Source of the DNA: an uncultured Roseobacter sp.
GTDB lineage: Bacteria; Pseudomonadota; Alphaproteobacteria; Rhodobacterales; Rhodobacteraceae
Direction of reading: 5' to 3'
DNA: 64,000 nucleotides
Assembly (NCBI GenBank): GCA_947488305.1
Contig: CANKZM010000004.1
Location: forward strand, 377,501 to 441,500
Shown here: in pieces, positions 10,330 to 19,868 of the stretch
How positions within the stretch are numbered: position 1 is the stretch's first letter
How the letters are laid out: every line of letters starts with the position of its first letter
Made by a program: the position numbers and the translations under genes
The notes under the pieces: model-generated
Databases searched by the model: none
The model's input: only the letters and a program-made list of their open reading frames with translations
What the model was told of the DNA's origin: nothing

Positions 10330-11327
10330 TTGCCACACTCCTCTTTCAGTCGGACACTTATTTCGGGTGTTGGTGCAGGCAGGTTGTGGGCGACGATTTC
10401 TTTTACCGGGTGCAAGGCAGGATGTTCCAGATTGGTTTGGATGTGACCCCAGACGCGCGGAATGAGGTCGACATAATGGGCTTTGCCATTGCGCATACAA
10501 AGCCGGGAGAAGCCACCCAGGATGCGCATGTTCCGTTGGAAGCCAAAGACGGCGTAGGCCGCGTTGAATGCCGCCGGGTCAAGTTGCCTGTCGGCAATAA
10601 AGGCGGATTTCACTTCCTCTTCCACTGATTTCAACACGTCCCGTCGGGCATCTTGCAGAATTGAAACGAGGTCGTAGGCGCAATGGCCAAGCATGGCATC
10701 CTGAAAATCCAGCAGGCCAACCTGCGCCACGCCAACTCGATCCGGGAGCCAAAGCAGGTTTTCTGCATGAAAATCGCGCTGGATCAGGATATTCAGGTCA
10801 TTATCCAAAGGGGAGATGACAGAATGGAAAGCGTCTGAAAACTCCTGCCGCGCGCTGGTGTTCTCACGTCCTGTCGCGCCAAAAAGATACCAGTCATACG
10901 CAAGAGCGGCGAGCGGCACTGTTGTTTCCGACGCGTAGGGAATGAGATCGGGCGCTTCGGCTTCGTGCAAGACCGAAAGCACTTTTGCTGCAGCATGATA
11001 AAGCGATGCCTCCCGCGTAGGGTCCTCTGCCATCTCGCGGGCGAACAGCCGATCTCCCAAGTCCTCGATCAACAGAAATCCGGCATCGTAGTCGTGGTGT
11101 AAGATCTCGGGCGCACTGAGCCCAAGGCTCTTTAGATAGCGGGCGACCCGCACGAATGGACGGGTATCCTCTCCCTTGTCGGGCGGCGCGTCCATCAGGA
11201 CAGCGGTGGCGCCATCCGGTGCCGTGAGTCTTTCATATCGACGATTGGACGCATCGCCCGCAAGCGGGTTGATTTTTGCGGATTGCCAGCCAGCGTCGGA
11301 AATAAAAGCCTGAGTATCGCGCATCAT
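10314..11327 (-). CDS. amgK: Aminoglycoside phosphotransferase-family kinase, AmgK-like (anomeric MurNAc/GlcNAc kinase)
   Basis: GDASNRRYERL, QRDFHAENLLWL and LLDFQDAMLGHCAYDL kinase motifs; overlaps MurU-like and TsaE genes. Confidence 0.75.
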   Translation of the reverse strand: MMRDTQAFISDAGWQSAKINPLAGDASNRRYERLTAPDGATAVLMDAPPDKGEDTRPFVRVARYLKSLGLSAPEILHHDYDAGFLLIEDLGDRLFAREMAEDPTREASLYHAAAKVLSVLHEAEAPDLIPYASETTVPLAALAYDWYLFGATGRENTSARQEFSDAFHSVISPLDNDLNILIQRDFHAENLLWLPDRVGVAQVGLLDFQDAMLGHCAYDLVSILQDARRDVLKSVEEEVKSAFIADRQLDPAAFNAAYAVFGFQRNMRILGGFSRLCMRNGKAHYVDLIPRVWGHIQTNLEHPALHPVKEIVAHNLPAPTPEISVRLKEECGKWAGR

Positions 11328-11800
11328 GCCTGCCCCCATTTTTTCAGCCGGTCGGACCAGATCGGATCGGCCCAGGTCGCAGTGAGGCGGCGCGATTCCT
11401 CTGCCTCACCGTCTTCGAACGACAGCGAGAGCGCAGAGTTCGGTTTTAGGGGCCCAAGGCGGTCTGGCCATTCAATCAAGCAAATGGCCTGTTCAAAGGC
11501 GTCCGTCAGGCCAAGCTCTTCGATCTCATGGACTGATCCAACGCGATAGAGATCCGCATGCCATAAAGGACCATTTTTGGTGTCATACGTCTGGACCAGG
11601 GTGAATGTAGGCGAGGGGACATCTTCAGGCACAATCAGGATGGACTGGATCAAATGCCGTGCAAAATGGGTTTTGCCAGCGCCAACCGACCCAGACAGCA
11701 GGAGGATATCGCCGGTGGCTAAACGCGGGCCCAACGCCTTTGCCGCCTGCGCAGTGCAGTCGGGAGAAGGGAATTCGAAAGTGGCGCGAAACGTCGGCAT
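11324..11800 (-). CDS. tsaE: tRNA threonylcarbamoyladenosine biosynthesis ATPase TsaE
   Basis: LSGSVGAGKTHFARHLI Walker A, PSPTFTLVQTY, LWHADLYRV. Confidence 0.93.
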   Translation of the reverse strand: MPTFRATFEFPSPDCTAQAAKALGPRLATGDILLLSGSVGAGKTHFARHLIQSILIVPEDVPSPTFTLVQTYDTKNGPLWHADLYRVGSVHEIEELGLTDAFEQAICLIEWPDRLGPLKPNSALSLSFEDGEAEESRRLTATWADPIWSDRLKKWGQA

Positions 11801-11850
11801 ATCCCATGCTTACCCTGCGCATCCGGCGCTGCAAGCAGATATGCCATGGT

Positions 11851-13398
11851 TCAGATGTGTTTGATCTTTGTGCTGGGTACCTTGGACGTGATTGACGGTA
11901 TTTCCGTTTTCACGAACCGTACGATAGTGGCTCCGGTCGCAATTCTGGACACAATGCAGCGCAAGTCATCCCCATCGCTGAGTTGCGTGCTCATTTCCCA
12001 CGACGTTTTTTCACCAAAATCCAGCACAAATTCGTTCAGGCTGGCCCAATCGGCCCCGTCCACACACAACCGCTGCCAATCATTTACACAATCTGCGATC
12101 GTCACATCCGCAAAACTGTTGTCCGGGTCGGCACCCCACATTTCCCGATAAGCGAGGTTGCAAAAGGTCAAAACACCGGTTGACGAGAACACAACGAGGG
12201 CCTCCTCGAAAGTGTCCATCAGGGATTGCCCTAATTCCAATTCGGCACGGAAATTACGTGTCAGTGAGATTTCGGCCGTGATGTCCTCGATCAGAAAGGC
12301 AATTGCTCCATCTGGGTGAGGACGCCCGTTCACGCGATACGTCTGCCCGGTTTCCAGCGTCCATGTCTCCTGATACCGACCGTCTGTTGCAGCGGCGATG
12401 ACGTCGGTAATCTGTTGACGCCAGGACTGATAATTCTTGGGTTCCGGCATCCGGCGGTTTTCGCGGATGCGGTCAAAGAAGGACATGAGCGTCGGCCGCC
12501 CACTCAAAAAGTCAGCTGGTAAATCGGTCAAATCTATCAACGCGGGATTAAACAATGCCAGCTGCCCGTTTCGATCAAAAATCGCGAGGCCGATCGAAAG
12601 CTGCGCAAAAGTCTTGGCCAGCGTTTGAACAAAATTGCGCTGGGCAACTTCTGATTTGACGAGCGCGTTCACATCCACGGCGTGGAAGACGGTAATATCT
12701 CCGACGCTGACGGCGCTCACGTCATACCAGTCCGATTGCCCGCTGCCCGCTGTTTGTGTCGATACCCGTTGACGCTCATTCTTTTCTTCAAAATCCGGCA
12801 GCGACGCAAAAACGGGCGTGGTGTCGTCCGGTTCGGTCTTTCGCAAGCGTTTGTAGAGCGCGCGATAGGCAGAGTTGTGCCAGGTCACGAGCCCTTCTGA
12901 GTCCACCTGCCAAATGGCGTGAGAGGTTGTGTCACTGGCGCGCTTGAGGTTGTCGACTTCGCGTTGCAGAATTTTTATGCGCTCTGACTGAACCGTATTC
13001 TGTTCGCCTTCTTCGAGCATATTGATGCGTGTGAAAGCGCCATCCCGGGTCAACGAAATGGTTGCTGCGTCTTCGGCGTCTCTTGCAGTGATTGTTGTCT
13101 CGCCAGGCGTTGCATCGCCGGGTACTTCGGGCAGGTTGGGGAATCGGTTCATCAACCTTTCCCGGAGCCCCGTCCAATCATCGCGGCCCGGCATCAGTTG
13201 ATACAATCGCGCCGCGGCATCCGAGACGTGATGGAGGTTTTCACCCTCGAACAGGAACGATACCGCACGGTCCGGATCGGTCGTGGTCTGCCCGGTTTCC
13301 GTCATTGTTTGCTTTTGGTTTTTCAATATCCATGCGACGGCAACAACGGTGCTCGCTGTTGCCGCGCCCGCGATGGCGGCGACATCAAAAAAATCCAT
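11851..13398 (-). CDS. divL: PAS-domain protein without a recognisable kinase domain; candidate Rhodobacterales DivL
   Basis: 515 aa, N-terminal TM, several PAS-like segments (IWQVDSEGLVTWHNSAYRALY; GLAIFDRNGQLALFNPALIDLT; ALVVFSSTGVLTFCNLAYREMWG); ends without HATPase motifs; between tsaE and regB. Confidence 0.6.
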   Translation of the reverse strand: MDFFDVAAIAGAATASTVVAVAWILKNQKQTMTETGQTTTDPDRAVSFLFEGENLHHVSDAAARLYQLMPGRDDWTGLRERLMNRFPNLPEVPGDATPGETTITARDAEDAATISLTRDGAFTRINMLEEGEQNTVQSERIKILQREVDNLKRASDTTSHAIWQVDSEGLVTWHNSAYRALYKRLRKTEPDDTTPVFASLPDFEEKNERQRVSTQTAGSGQSDWYDVSAVSVGDITVFHAVDVNALVKSEVAQRNFVQTLAKTFAQLSIGLAIFDRNGQLALFNPALIDLTDLPADFLSGRPTLMSFFDRIRENRRMPEPKNYQSWRQQITDVIAAATDGRYQETWTLETGQTYRVNGRPHPDGAIAFLIEDITAEISLTRNFRAELELGQSLMDTFEEALVVFSSTGVLTFCNLAYREMWGADPDNSFADVTIADCVNDWQRLCVDGADWASLNEFVLDFGEKTSWEMSTQLSDGDDLRCIVSRIATGATIVRFVKTEIPSITSKVPSTKIKHI

Positions 13399-13450
13399 CT
13401 CAAAGGAAACCTTATACCGTTACGACTGCGAAACACTGCTGCAATCACGG

Positions 13451-13466
13451 TTAACGCATGGTTAAC
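13451..13466. promoter_or_regulatory. Candidate CtrA box upstream of the PAS/DivL-like gene
   Basis: TTAA-CGCATGG-TTAAC matches TTAA-N7-TTAAC exactly; about 53 nt upstream of the minus-strand start at 13398. Confidence 0.6.
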
Positions 13467-13487
13467 ACAGCCATCGATGATGTAATT

Positions 13488-14906
13488 TTAGACTGGAATA
13501 CGTTTGTTTTCGCCTTTTGGGACGGGTGTATTGCCAAATACGGCGTCTACTTCGCGCCGCACCCATTTCACTTCAACCACGGCGCCAATCCCATTTGTAG
13601 AGTCTGATATTGGCTTGCTCGTGTCCTCGCGACCGTTGGCAAAGCTCAGCTCGGCACCGGAACGTTCCAAGAGCGTTTTTGCAATGAACAGCCCCAATCC
13701 CATACCTTCATATCCCGGTCGCCGTCCCCGTTCAGAGGAAGACTTGCGGCGCTTCATGAACGGATCGCCAATTCGCCCGATCAGATGCGGCGGAAAGCCG
13801 CGACCGTCATCCATGATCCGCAGCGAGATTGTCTCTTCATCCCAGCTAGCTTCGACCCAAACGTCTTGGCGTGCGAAATCAACCGCGTTTTGAACCAGGT
13901 TGCGAACCCCGTGGATGATCTCTGGCTTGCGCAGGATTGAGGGTTGGAGAATTTCCGGCCCAACCAGCTGGAAGGTGATCTCCTTGCCCCGATCCATATG
14001 CGGCTCGGCAGCTTCTTCCAACACTGCGCGCAGGGGTGCTTGACGCAGATGCAAATCGTCCTTCCCGGCCCGCCCCATGTCGCGCAGGATGTCGCGGCAC
14101 CGGTCAGCCTGTTCGCGGATCAACGCCGCATCCTCCTGCAGATCCCGGCGGTCAGCAAGCTCTTCGAAGAGCTCACCACTGGCCAGTTTGATGGTTGCAA
14201 GTGGTGTTCCCAACTCATGCGCCGCCGCAGCGACAACACCGCCGAGATCGGTCAGCTTCTGCTCGCGGGCGAGCGCCATCTGTGTCGCTGAAAGCGCATC
14301 GGACATGGAATTGATCTCTGACGTTACACGAACGGAATAGGCACTAATAAAGACGATTGCGATGATCAGGGCGATCCAATTTCCGAAAACAAACAGATCC
14401 GGGATCGCCAGAATGAACCCCTGTTCGGTACGCAGCGGATAGTGGAACTGGGTCAACAAAGACACCAGCAAGATCGCGGTACCCCCCAAGACAACAGTAG
14501 ACCGTAACGTCAGCACGGCGGCTGAGATCGTCACGGGCCCAAGCATCAGCAAAGCGAATGGATTGTGGAGACCTCCGGTCAGATAGAGCAGAAAGCTCAG
14601 TTGCAGCAGGTCGAACAATACTGTCAGCATGTTCTGCGTTTCCGTCAGCCTTTTGTTTTCCGGAAACACAAAAATTGCCACGAGATTGGCAATCACGGAG
14701 GCACCGATGGCCAGATAACACAGCCCCAATTCCAGCCTCAGACCATAGAATTGCTGTGCGACTGTAATCGCGATCAATTGGCCAGCGATAGCGAACCAAC
14801 GGAGCAGGATCAGCGAGCGCAACCGTATCCAATTTGCCCGTGTATCGCCGGAAGCTGGTCGCAGATTCAGGTCCGCCAAAAGATCACCGCTTGTTGAGTT
14901 GCACAC
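13488..14906 (-). CDS. regB: Redox sensor histidine kinase RegB/PrrB/ActS
   Basis: N-terminal multi-TM region, HELGTPLATIKLASGEL H-box, GMGLGLFIAKTLLERSGA G-box; divergent from senC and close to regA; likely GTG start 14906. Confidence 0.9.
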   Translation of the reverse strand: MCNSTSGDLLADLNLRPASGDTRANWIRLRSLILLRWFAIAGQLIAITVAQQFYGLRLELGLCYLAIGASVIANLVAIFVFPENKRLTETQNMLTVLFDLLQLSFLLYLTGGLHNPFALLMLGPVTISAAVLTLRSTVVLGGTAILLVSLLTQFHYPLRTEQGFILAIPDLFVFGNWIALIIAIVFISAYSVRVTSEINSMSDALSATQMALAREQKLTDLGGVVAAAAHELGTPLATIKLASGELFEELADRRDLQEDAALIREQADRCRDILRDMGRAGKDDLHLRQAPLRAVLEEAAEPHMDRGKEITFQLVGPEILQPSILRKPEIIHGVRNLVQNAVDFARQDVWVEASWDEETISLRIMDDGRGFPPHLIGRIGDPFMKRRKSSSERGRRPGYEGMGLGLFIAKTLLERSGAELSFANGREDTSKPISDSTNGIGAVVEVKWVRREVDAVFGNTPVPKGENKRIPV

Positions 14907-14970
14907 TTCGTAAAAGACGTTAGGACTGCACGTGGGCAGGATCAAGGTAAGCATTAAGGAGTACGGCAGA

Positions 14971-15594
14971 ATGAATCCCCGTTTGATTGCTTTGTTTTCG
15001 GTCGCAGCGCTCATCGGGCTGATGGGTGGTATCTGGTTCTGGACACAGTCTTCGAAAGGCGATGATCAGTTTGCCCAATGCCGGGCGAGCGCCGTAGCCG
15101 GGGGTGCCGGCGCTCTTGGCGGGCCTTTCGAGCTGGTCAATGCCGACGGAGAGACCGTGACGGACGCGGATGTCATCACCGAGCCATCAATTCTGTACTT
15201 TGGATACACTTTCTGTCCGGATGTCTGTCCTCTGGATGTGAACCGCAACGCTCTGGCAGTTGATGTCCTCGCCGACAGGGGGATGTCCGTCACCCCGGTG
15301 TTTATCTCGATTGATCCAAAACGTGACACGCCAGAGGTTGTCGGCGATTTCTCTGCAAACATGCATGAGCGCATGGTCGGGCTGACGGGGTCCCCTGAAC
15401 AGGTGAAAGCGGCGAGCCAAGCGTATCGGACCTACTATCGTGCGCAAGAGGGGGATGATGACTATTACCTGGTCGATCATTCGACCTTCAGCTATCTGGT
15501 GTTGCCTGAGCACGGGTTTGTCGAATTCTTCCGCCGGGAAATCTCGCCAGAACAAATGGCGGATACTGTGGCCTGCTTCGTCGAAAACGCTTGA
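14971..15594 (+). CDS. senC: SCO1/SenC copper chaperone family protein
   Basis: GYTFCPDVCPLDVNR CxxxC motif, VFISIDPKRDTPE, DHSTFSYLV. Confidence 0.93.
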   Translation: MNPRLIALFSVAALIGLMGGIWFWTQSSKGDDQFAQCRASAVAGGAGALGGPFELVNADGETVTDADVITEPSILYFGYTFCPDVCPLDVNRNALAVDVLADRGMSVTPVFISIDPKRDTPEVVGDFSANMHERMVGLTGSPEQVKAASQAYRTYYRAQEGDDDYYLVDHSTFSYLVLPEHGFVEFFRREISPEQMADTVACFVENA

Positions 15595-15692
15595 GTTTCT
15601 AGACCTTTCCGACCGATTGCCGTTTGACCTGTGGAAATTTGCCCCACATAAATGGTCAGAGCGGTTATCCAGTGTGCGGGGAGAATAGCGAT

Positions 15693-16247
15693 ATGCCGGA
15701 AACAGAGCCTTTGGAAATCGGTGAGGACAAGAGCATCCTGCTGCTGGATGATGATGAGCCTTTTCTGAGACGGTTGGCAAAAGCCATGGAGAAACGCGGG
15801 TTCGAAGTGGAAACCGCGGGTTCTGTCACCGCCGGGCGCGCAATTGCAACCGCTCGCCCACCCGCCTACGCTGTGGTGGATTTGCGGCTGGAAGACGGCA
15901 ATGGTTTGGATGTGGTCGAAGTTCTGCGCGACAAGCGTCCTGACGCGCGTGTGGTCGTTCTCACCGGGTATGGCGCCATTGCCACCGCCGTTGCGGCGGT
16001 CAAGATCGGGGCGGTTGACTACTTATCAAAACCCGCTGACGCGACGGATATCGTGAATGCGTTGCTGACCCGCGGGGATGATTTACCGCCTCCGCCCGAA
16101 AACCCGATGAGCGCTGATCGCGTGCGGTGGGAACATATTCAGCGGGTCTACGAACTATGCGATCGCAACGTCAGTGAGACCGCCCGCCGCCTAAATATGC
16201 ATCGCAGAACGCTGCAACGTATTCTGGCCAAACGTAGTCCACGCTGA
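15693..16247 (+). CDS. regA: Global response regulator RegA/PrrA/ActR
   Basis: ILLLDDDEPFLRRLAKAMEKRGFEV receiver; Fis-type C-terminus SETARRLNMHRRTLQRILAKRSPR. Confidence 0.95.
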   Translation: MPETEPLEIGEDKSILLLDDDEPFLRRLAKAMEKRGFEVETAGSVTAGRAIATARPPAYAVVDLRLEDGNGLDVVEVLRDKRPDARVVVLTGYGAIATAVAAVKIGAVDYLSKPADATDIVNALLTRGDDLPPPPENPMSADRVRWEHIQRVYELCDRNVSETARRLNMHRRTLQRILAKRSPR

Positions 16248-16257
16248 GCAGCTCGAC

Positions 16258-16743
16258 TTAGTCCAGATCAAAGCGTTTGCTCACTTTGGAGACGATCATC
16301 CCGTTTGAGAGACGTTGATCGGGGTGGTGCGCATAGGGCTCAAAACCCCGGCTTTGATAGTAGGCAAGCCCGCCGCCGTTATCTCCTCGGATCGTTGCAT
16401 TGATCCACGTGTATCCGAGGTGTTGCGCGGCCCTGCGGCTGGATTCGAAGAGTTTTGATCCGACACCCAGACCAGTTTGCCCGATCCGGACAAAGGTCGC
16501 TATGTCACAGGCCTCAGGCGGCAGGTCGGGATGCGGTTCAATGGATTGAAAGCCCAGGATTTCGCCGCTGTCGCTTTCTGCTACGTGCCAGACCGACTGA
16601 TCCGGAGCTTTCCGAAACCACATCCTGATCGTATCACCCGTGATCTCTTTGGTGAGCGCCGTTGTGCCGCCTTTTCGAATGATTGCATTCAGCAGATCGG
16701 CCATGTCCCGGGCGTCAAGATCCCCTGCCTTGCGTATGTGCAT
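16258..16743 (-). CDS. GNAT-family N-acetyltransferase
   Basis: GQTGLGVGSKLFESSRRAAQHLGYTWINATIRGDNGGGLAYYQSRGFEPY. Confidence 0.88.
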   Translation of the reverse strand: MHIRKAGDLDARDMADLLNAIIRKGGTTALTKEITGDTIRMWFRKAPDQSVWHVAESDSGEILGFQSIEPHPDLPPEACDIATFVRIGQTGLGVGSKLFESSRRAAQHLGYTWINATIRGDNGGGLAYYQSRGFEPYAHHPDQRLSNGMIVSKVSKRFDLD

Positions 16744-17339
16744 CAGTCCATCGACCCCAACAGTTCGTTGTGCCGTTGCGTAAAGGCCGCACGTGTCTCG
16801 GAAGGGGCACGGAGTGTGATGGTCAGGTCTTGTGTGAGCGCTTTGTCAGGTCTGCCGAAAAACCGGGTGGCTTCCGCTTCTGAAAACCCAGCGATCTGAG
16901 TAGCCTCCATCCAGGCGCTGATCTTATCGGCTTTCTTGATCTGTTTCTTGATCGGGGCAGGCAGTGCCGCAGGCAATCCGAACCGTATGTGAATCGCTGC
17001 CGTTAGACGGACATCCAGTGCCTGGTATCCCGGGCCGACCGCCGCTTTCACCGGGGAGATCATGTCGCCGATGACATATTCCGGTGCGTCATGCAAAAGC
17101 GCTGCCATTTGCCATTTGGCGGGCGATTTTGGTGCTATCCGGCGAAACAGTGTTTCCACCAGCAGGGAATGTTCCGCGACGGAATAGGCGTGTTCACCAA
17201 CTGTTTGACCGTTCCAGCGCGCGACAAAGGCAAGTCCTCGGGCAATGTCCTCAATTTCGACATCCACTGGTGTTGGATCAAGAAGATCGAGCCTGCGCCC
17301 GGATAACATCCGTTGCCACGCCCGTGTAGCCTTTGCCAT
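16743..17339 (-). CDS. HD-domain phosphohydrolase (YfbR-like)
   Basis: GEHAYSVAEHSLLVE...MAALLHDAPEYVIGD; ORF open to 17441, preferred start at 17339 with GGGGGA upstream. Confidence 0.8.
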   Translation of the reverse strand: MAKATRAWQRMLSGRRLDLLDPTPVDVEIEDIARGLAFVARWNGQTVGEHAYSVAEHSLLVETLFRRIAPKSPAKWQMAALLHDAPEYVIGDMISPVKAAVGPGYQALDVRLTAAIHIRFGLPAALPAPIKKQIKKADKISAWMEATQIAGFSEAEATRFFGRPDKALTQDLTITLRAPSETRAAFTQRHNELLGSMD

Positions 17340-17498
17340 GTGATCCCCCAAAATGCCGCTTGCCCCAAGATGTGCCCCGCGCGGTGGTGCAACGCAAGCA
17401 GCTTTGCCACGGTCGGCGCTCAAACCAAGCTGCATTGTCACCCTTGAAGACCAGTGTTATCTGCACCGCAACTCACCAAACACAGGAACTCAGATTCG

Positions 17499-18887
17499 AT
17501 GGCGCAGGACTATATCGTAAAAGACATTTCGCTGGCCGAGTATGGCCGCAAGGAACTGGACATCGCGGAGACCGAGATGCCCGGCTTGATGGCGCTGCGG
17601 GATGAATACGGGGAGAGCAAGCCGCTCGCCGGCGCGCGCATCGTGGGTTCGCTGCACATGACAATCCAGACTGCCGTCCTGATCGAGACGCTGGTGGCGC
17701 TGGGCGCGGATGTGCGCTGGGCCTCCTGCAACATCTTCTCAACGCAAGACCACGCGGCGGCAGCGATTGCGGCGGGCGGCACGCCGGTCTTTGCGATCAA
17801 GGGTCAGACGCTGGAAGAGCATTGGGATTACCTCGACAAGTCGTTCCTGTTTGACGATCTTCCCAACATGATCCTCGACGATGGCGGCGATGCCACGCTG
17901 TATGTCCTGCTGGGCGCGCGCGCCGAAGCAGGCGAAGAGATCATCCCCGTGCCGACGTCGGAAGAGGAAGAGGTGATCAAGAAACAGATCGCCAAACGTA
18001 TGGCGGAAAGCCCCGGTTGGTTCACCAAGGTGCGCGACCAGATCAAAGGCGTTTCCGAAGAGACGACAACCGGCGTAAATCGTCTTTATCAACTGGTGCG
18101 CGACGGGCAGTTGCCTTTCCCAGCGATCAACGTGAACGATTCCGTCACCAAGTCGAAGTTCGACAACAAGTATGGCTGCAAGGAGTCGCTGGTCGACGGC
18201 ATCCGCCGCGCCACGGACACCATGATGGCGGGCAAAGTCGCTGTCGTCATGGGGTATGGCGATGTAGGCAAAGGGTCGGCGGCATCTTTGCGCGGCGCGG
18301 GTGCGCGCGTGAAAGTCACCGAGGTCGACCCGATCTGCGCCCTTCAAGCCGCGATGGATGGTTTCGAAGTCGTCCTGTTGGATGACGTCGTGGATACGGC
18401 AGATATTTTCATCACCACCACCGGCAACAAGGACGTGATCCGCATTGAGCACATGCGCCAGATGAAGGACATGGCCATCGTCGGCAACATCGGTCACTTC
18501 GACAACGAAATCCAGGTCGCTGCACTGAAGAACCACAAGTGGACCAACATCAAGGAACAGGTGGACATGATCGAGATGCCGAACGGTAATCGTCTGATCC
18601 TGCTGTCCGAGGGCCGCTTGCTGAACCTCGGCAATGCCACCGGGCACCCTTCTTTCGTGATGTCCGCGTCCTTCACCAACCAGGTCCTGGCACAGATCGA
18701 GCTTTGGACCCGTGGTGAAGAGTATAAAAACGAAGTCTACATCCTGCCGAAACATCTCGATGAGAAGGTCGCGCGCCTGCATCTTGATCGGATTGGGGTG
18801 AAACTGACGCAACTCGACGCGGAACAGGCATCTTACATTGGTGTAAAACCTGAAGGTCCCTTCAAGCCAGAACACTATCGCTACTGA
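17499..18887 (+). CDS. ahcY: Adenosylhomocysteinase
   Basis: [72 protein letters not shown]; ends [10 protein letters not shown]. Confidence 0.98.
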   Translation: MAQDYIVKDISLAEYGRKELDIAETEMPGLMALRDEYGESKPLAGARIVGSLHMTIQTAVLIETLVALGADVRWASCNIFSTQDHAAAAIAAGGTPVFAIKGQTLEEHWDYLDKSFLFDDLPNMILDDGGDATLYVLLGARAEAGEEIIPVPTSEEEEVIKKQIAKRMAESPGWFTKVRDQIKGVSEETTTGVNRLYQLVRDGQLPFPAINVNDSVTKSKFDNKYGCKESLVDGIRRATDTMMAGKVAVVMGYGDVGKGSAASLRGAGARVKVTEVDPICALQAAMDGFEVVLLDDVVDTADIFITTTGNKDVIRIEHMRQMKDMAIVGNIGHFDNEIQVAALKNHKWTNIKEQVDMIEMPNGNRLILLSEGRLLNLGNATGHPSFVMSASFTNQVLAQIELWTRGEEYKNEVYILPKHLDEKVARLHLDRIGVKLTQLDAEQASYIGVKPEGPFKPEHYRY

Positions 18888-19294
18888 TCGCGGGTTTCGG
18901 ATTCTCCGAAATACTGACTAACAAACAAGCCGTTCGCTGATCGGGATCGACTACGTGATCCCGGTCCGCAGCGCCGTTTTTTACCGATCCATGTAACCTG
19001 AATTGTGAATTTCCGCAGGCGCCTTGGCCTGGGCCAGAGCCTTTAGGATCGGTCCTGGACGTCAAAAATCGGATAGGGCGATATCGGGTTCGGGGTGGAT
19101 TTACCTCTGATTTTCTCCGACTAGAAACCTATGTGAAACGCACCCTAAAGCTCAACCTTTCTCGCTTACCGCATAGGTTGAAGTCTGCCACGGGGAAAAC
19201 GATACGGAAAAACTCCTTTTGTGCGGCGATTTTCGTGATTACTGTGCAAGTTAGGCCAAGTTGCTCGGCCTGAAACACAGAGGGAGATTTAAGT

Positions 19295-19636
19295 ATGGGC
19301 AAAAGAGACGATCTTATTGCGCAGTATGCGGATGATTTGAAAAACAAGTGCGGTGTTGATCCTGACATGGACCTTCTCACAAAAGTGACGATTGGTTGTG
19401 GCCCCGCGATTTATGATGCTGATGCCGCTACGGTTGCTGCAAGCCAGGATTCCGAGCTTGAAACCGTAAAGCAGAATTTCCTCATCAAGAAACTCGGCCT
19501 GCCTGACGGCCCGGACTTGATGGAGGCTATCAACAAAGTCGTCGAAACCTATGGTAAATCCGAGCGGAACAAATATCGTGCCGTGGTTTATTACATGCTG
19601 ACAAAGCACTTCGGCAAAGAATCCGTCTACGGCTAA
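19295..19636 (+). CDS. DUF2853 family protein
   Basis: MGKRDDLIAQYADDLKNKCGVDPDMDLLTKVTIGCGPAIYDADAATVAASQDSELETVKQNFLIKKLGL; strong RBS GAGGGAG. Confidence 0.85.
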   Translation: MGKRDDLIAQYADDLKNKCGVDPDMDLLTKVTIGCGPAIYDADAATVAASQDSELETVKQNFLIKKLGLPDGPDLMEAINKVVETYGKSERNKYRAVVYYMLTKHFGKESVYG

Positions 19637-19654
19637 TTCTCTGGGGAGAATGGA

Positions 19655-19696
19655 AAGAAGCGTTCTCTTAATTGTTAAGGGGGCGTTTCTTTTTTG
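19655..19696 (+). terminator. Intrinsic terminator of the DUF2853 gene
   Basis: 17-position stem AAGAAGCGTTCTCTTAA-ttg-TTAAGGGGGCGTTTCTT (four G.U wobbles) followed by a T-run. Confidence 0.75.
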
Positions 19697-19720
19697 CCTA
19701 CCATTTACCCTATTGAAAGA

Positions 19721-19858
19721 TTGAAATTTTTTGCCGCTTCGGTCATAAACCCAATTGTCGGCCAGTATGGCCAGAACCAGATTTCATATACGTGCGGTGG
19801 ACTTGGGAGCACGTGGGGAAAAGAGGGTTCTGGCTTTTGGTCAGAACCCTTTTTTTGT
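19721..19858 (+). ncRNA. Candidate small RNA transcription unit (promoter, hairpins, intrinsic terminator)
   Basis: TTGAAA-N17-CATAAA (19721-19749); hairpins GGCCA-gta-TGGCC and ACGTGC-N13-GCACGT; terminator GGGTTCTGGC-N-CAGAACCC-T7; no + strand gene downstream. Confidence 0.45.
19825..19857 (+). terminator. Intrinsic terminator (best on + strand)
   Basis: GGGTTCTG-gcttttggt-CAGAACCC followed by TTTTTTT; could also serve the convergent minus-strand gene. Confidence 0.75.
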
Positions 19859-19868
19859 CGGATGATGT

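Noticed and set aside
17441-17498. Possible SAH riboswitch upstream of ahcY
   Set aside because: Leader is short and shows no hairpin arrangement consistent with a riboswitch
17739-18875. 378-aa minus-strand ORF opposite ahcY
   Set aside because: Antisense of a highly conserved enzyme; a third-position GC artefact
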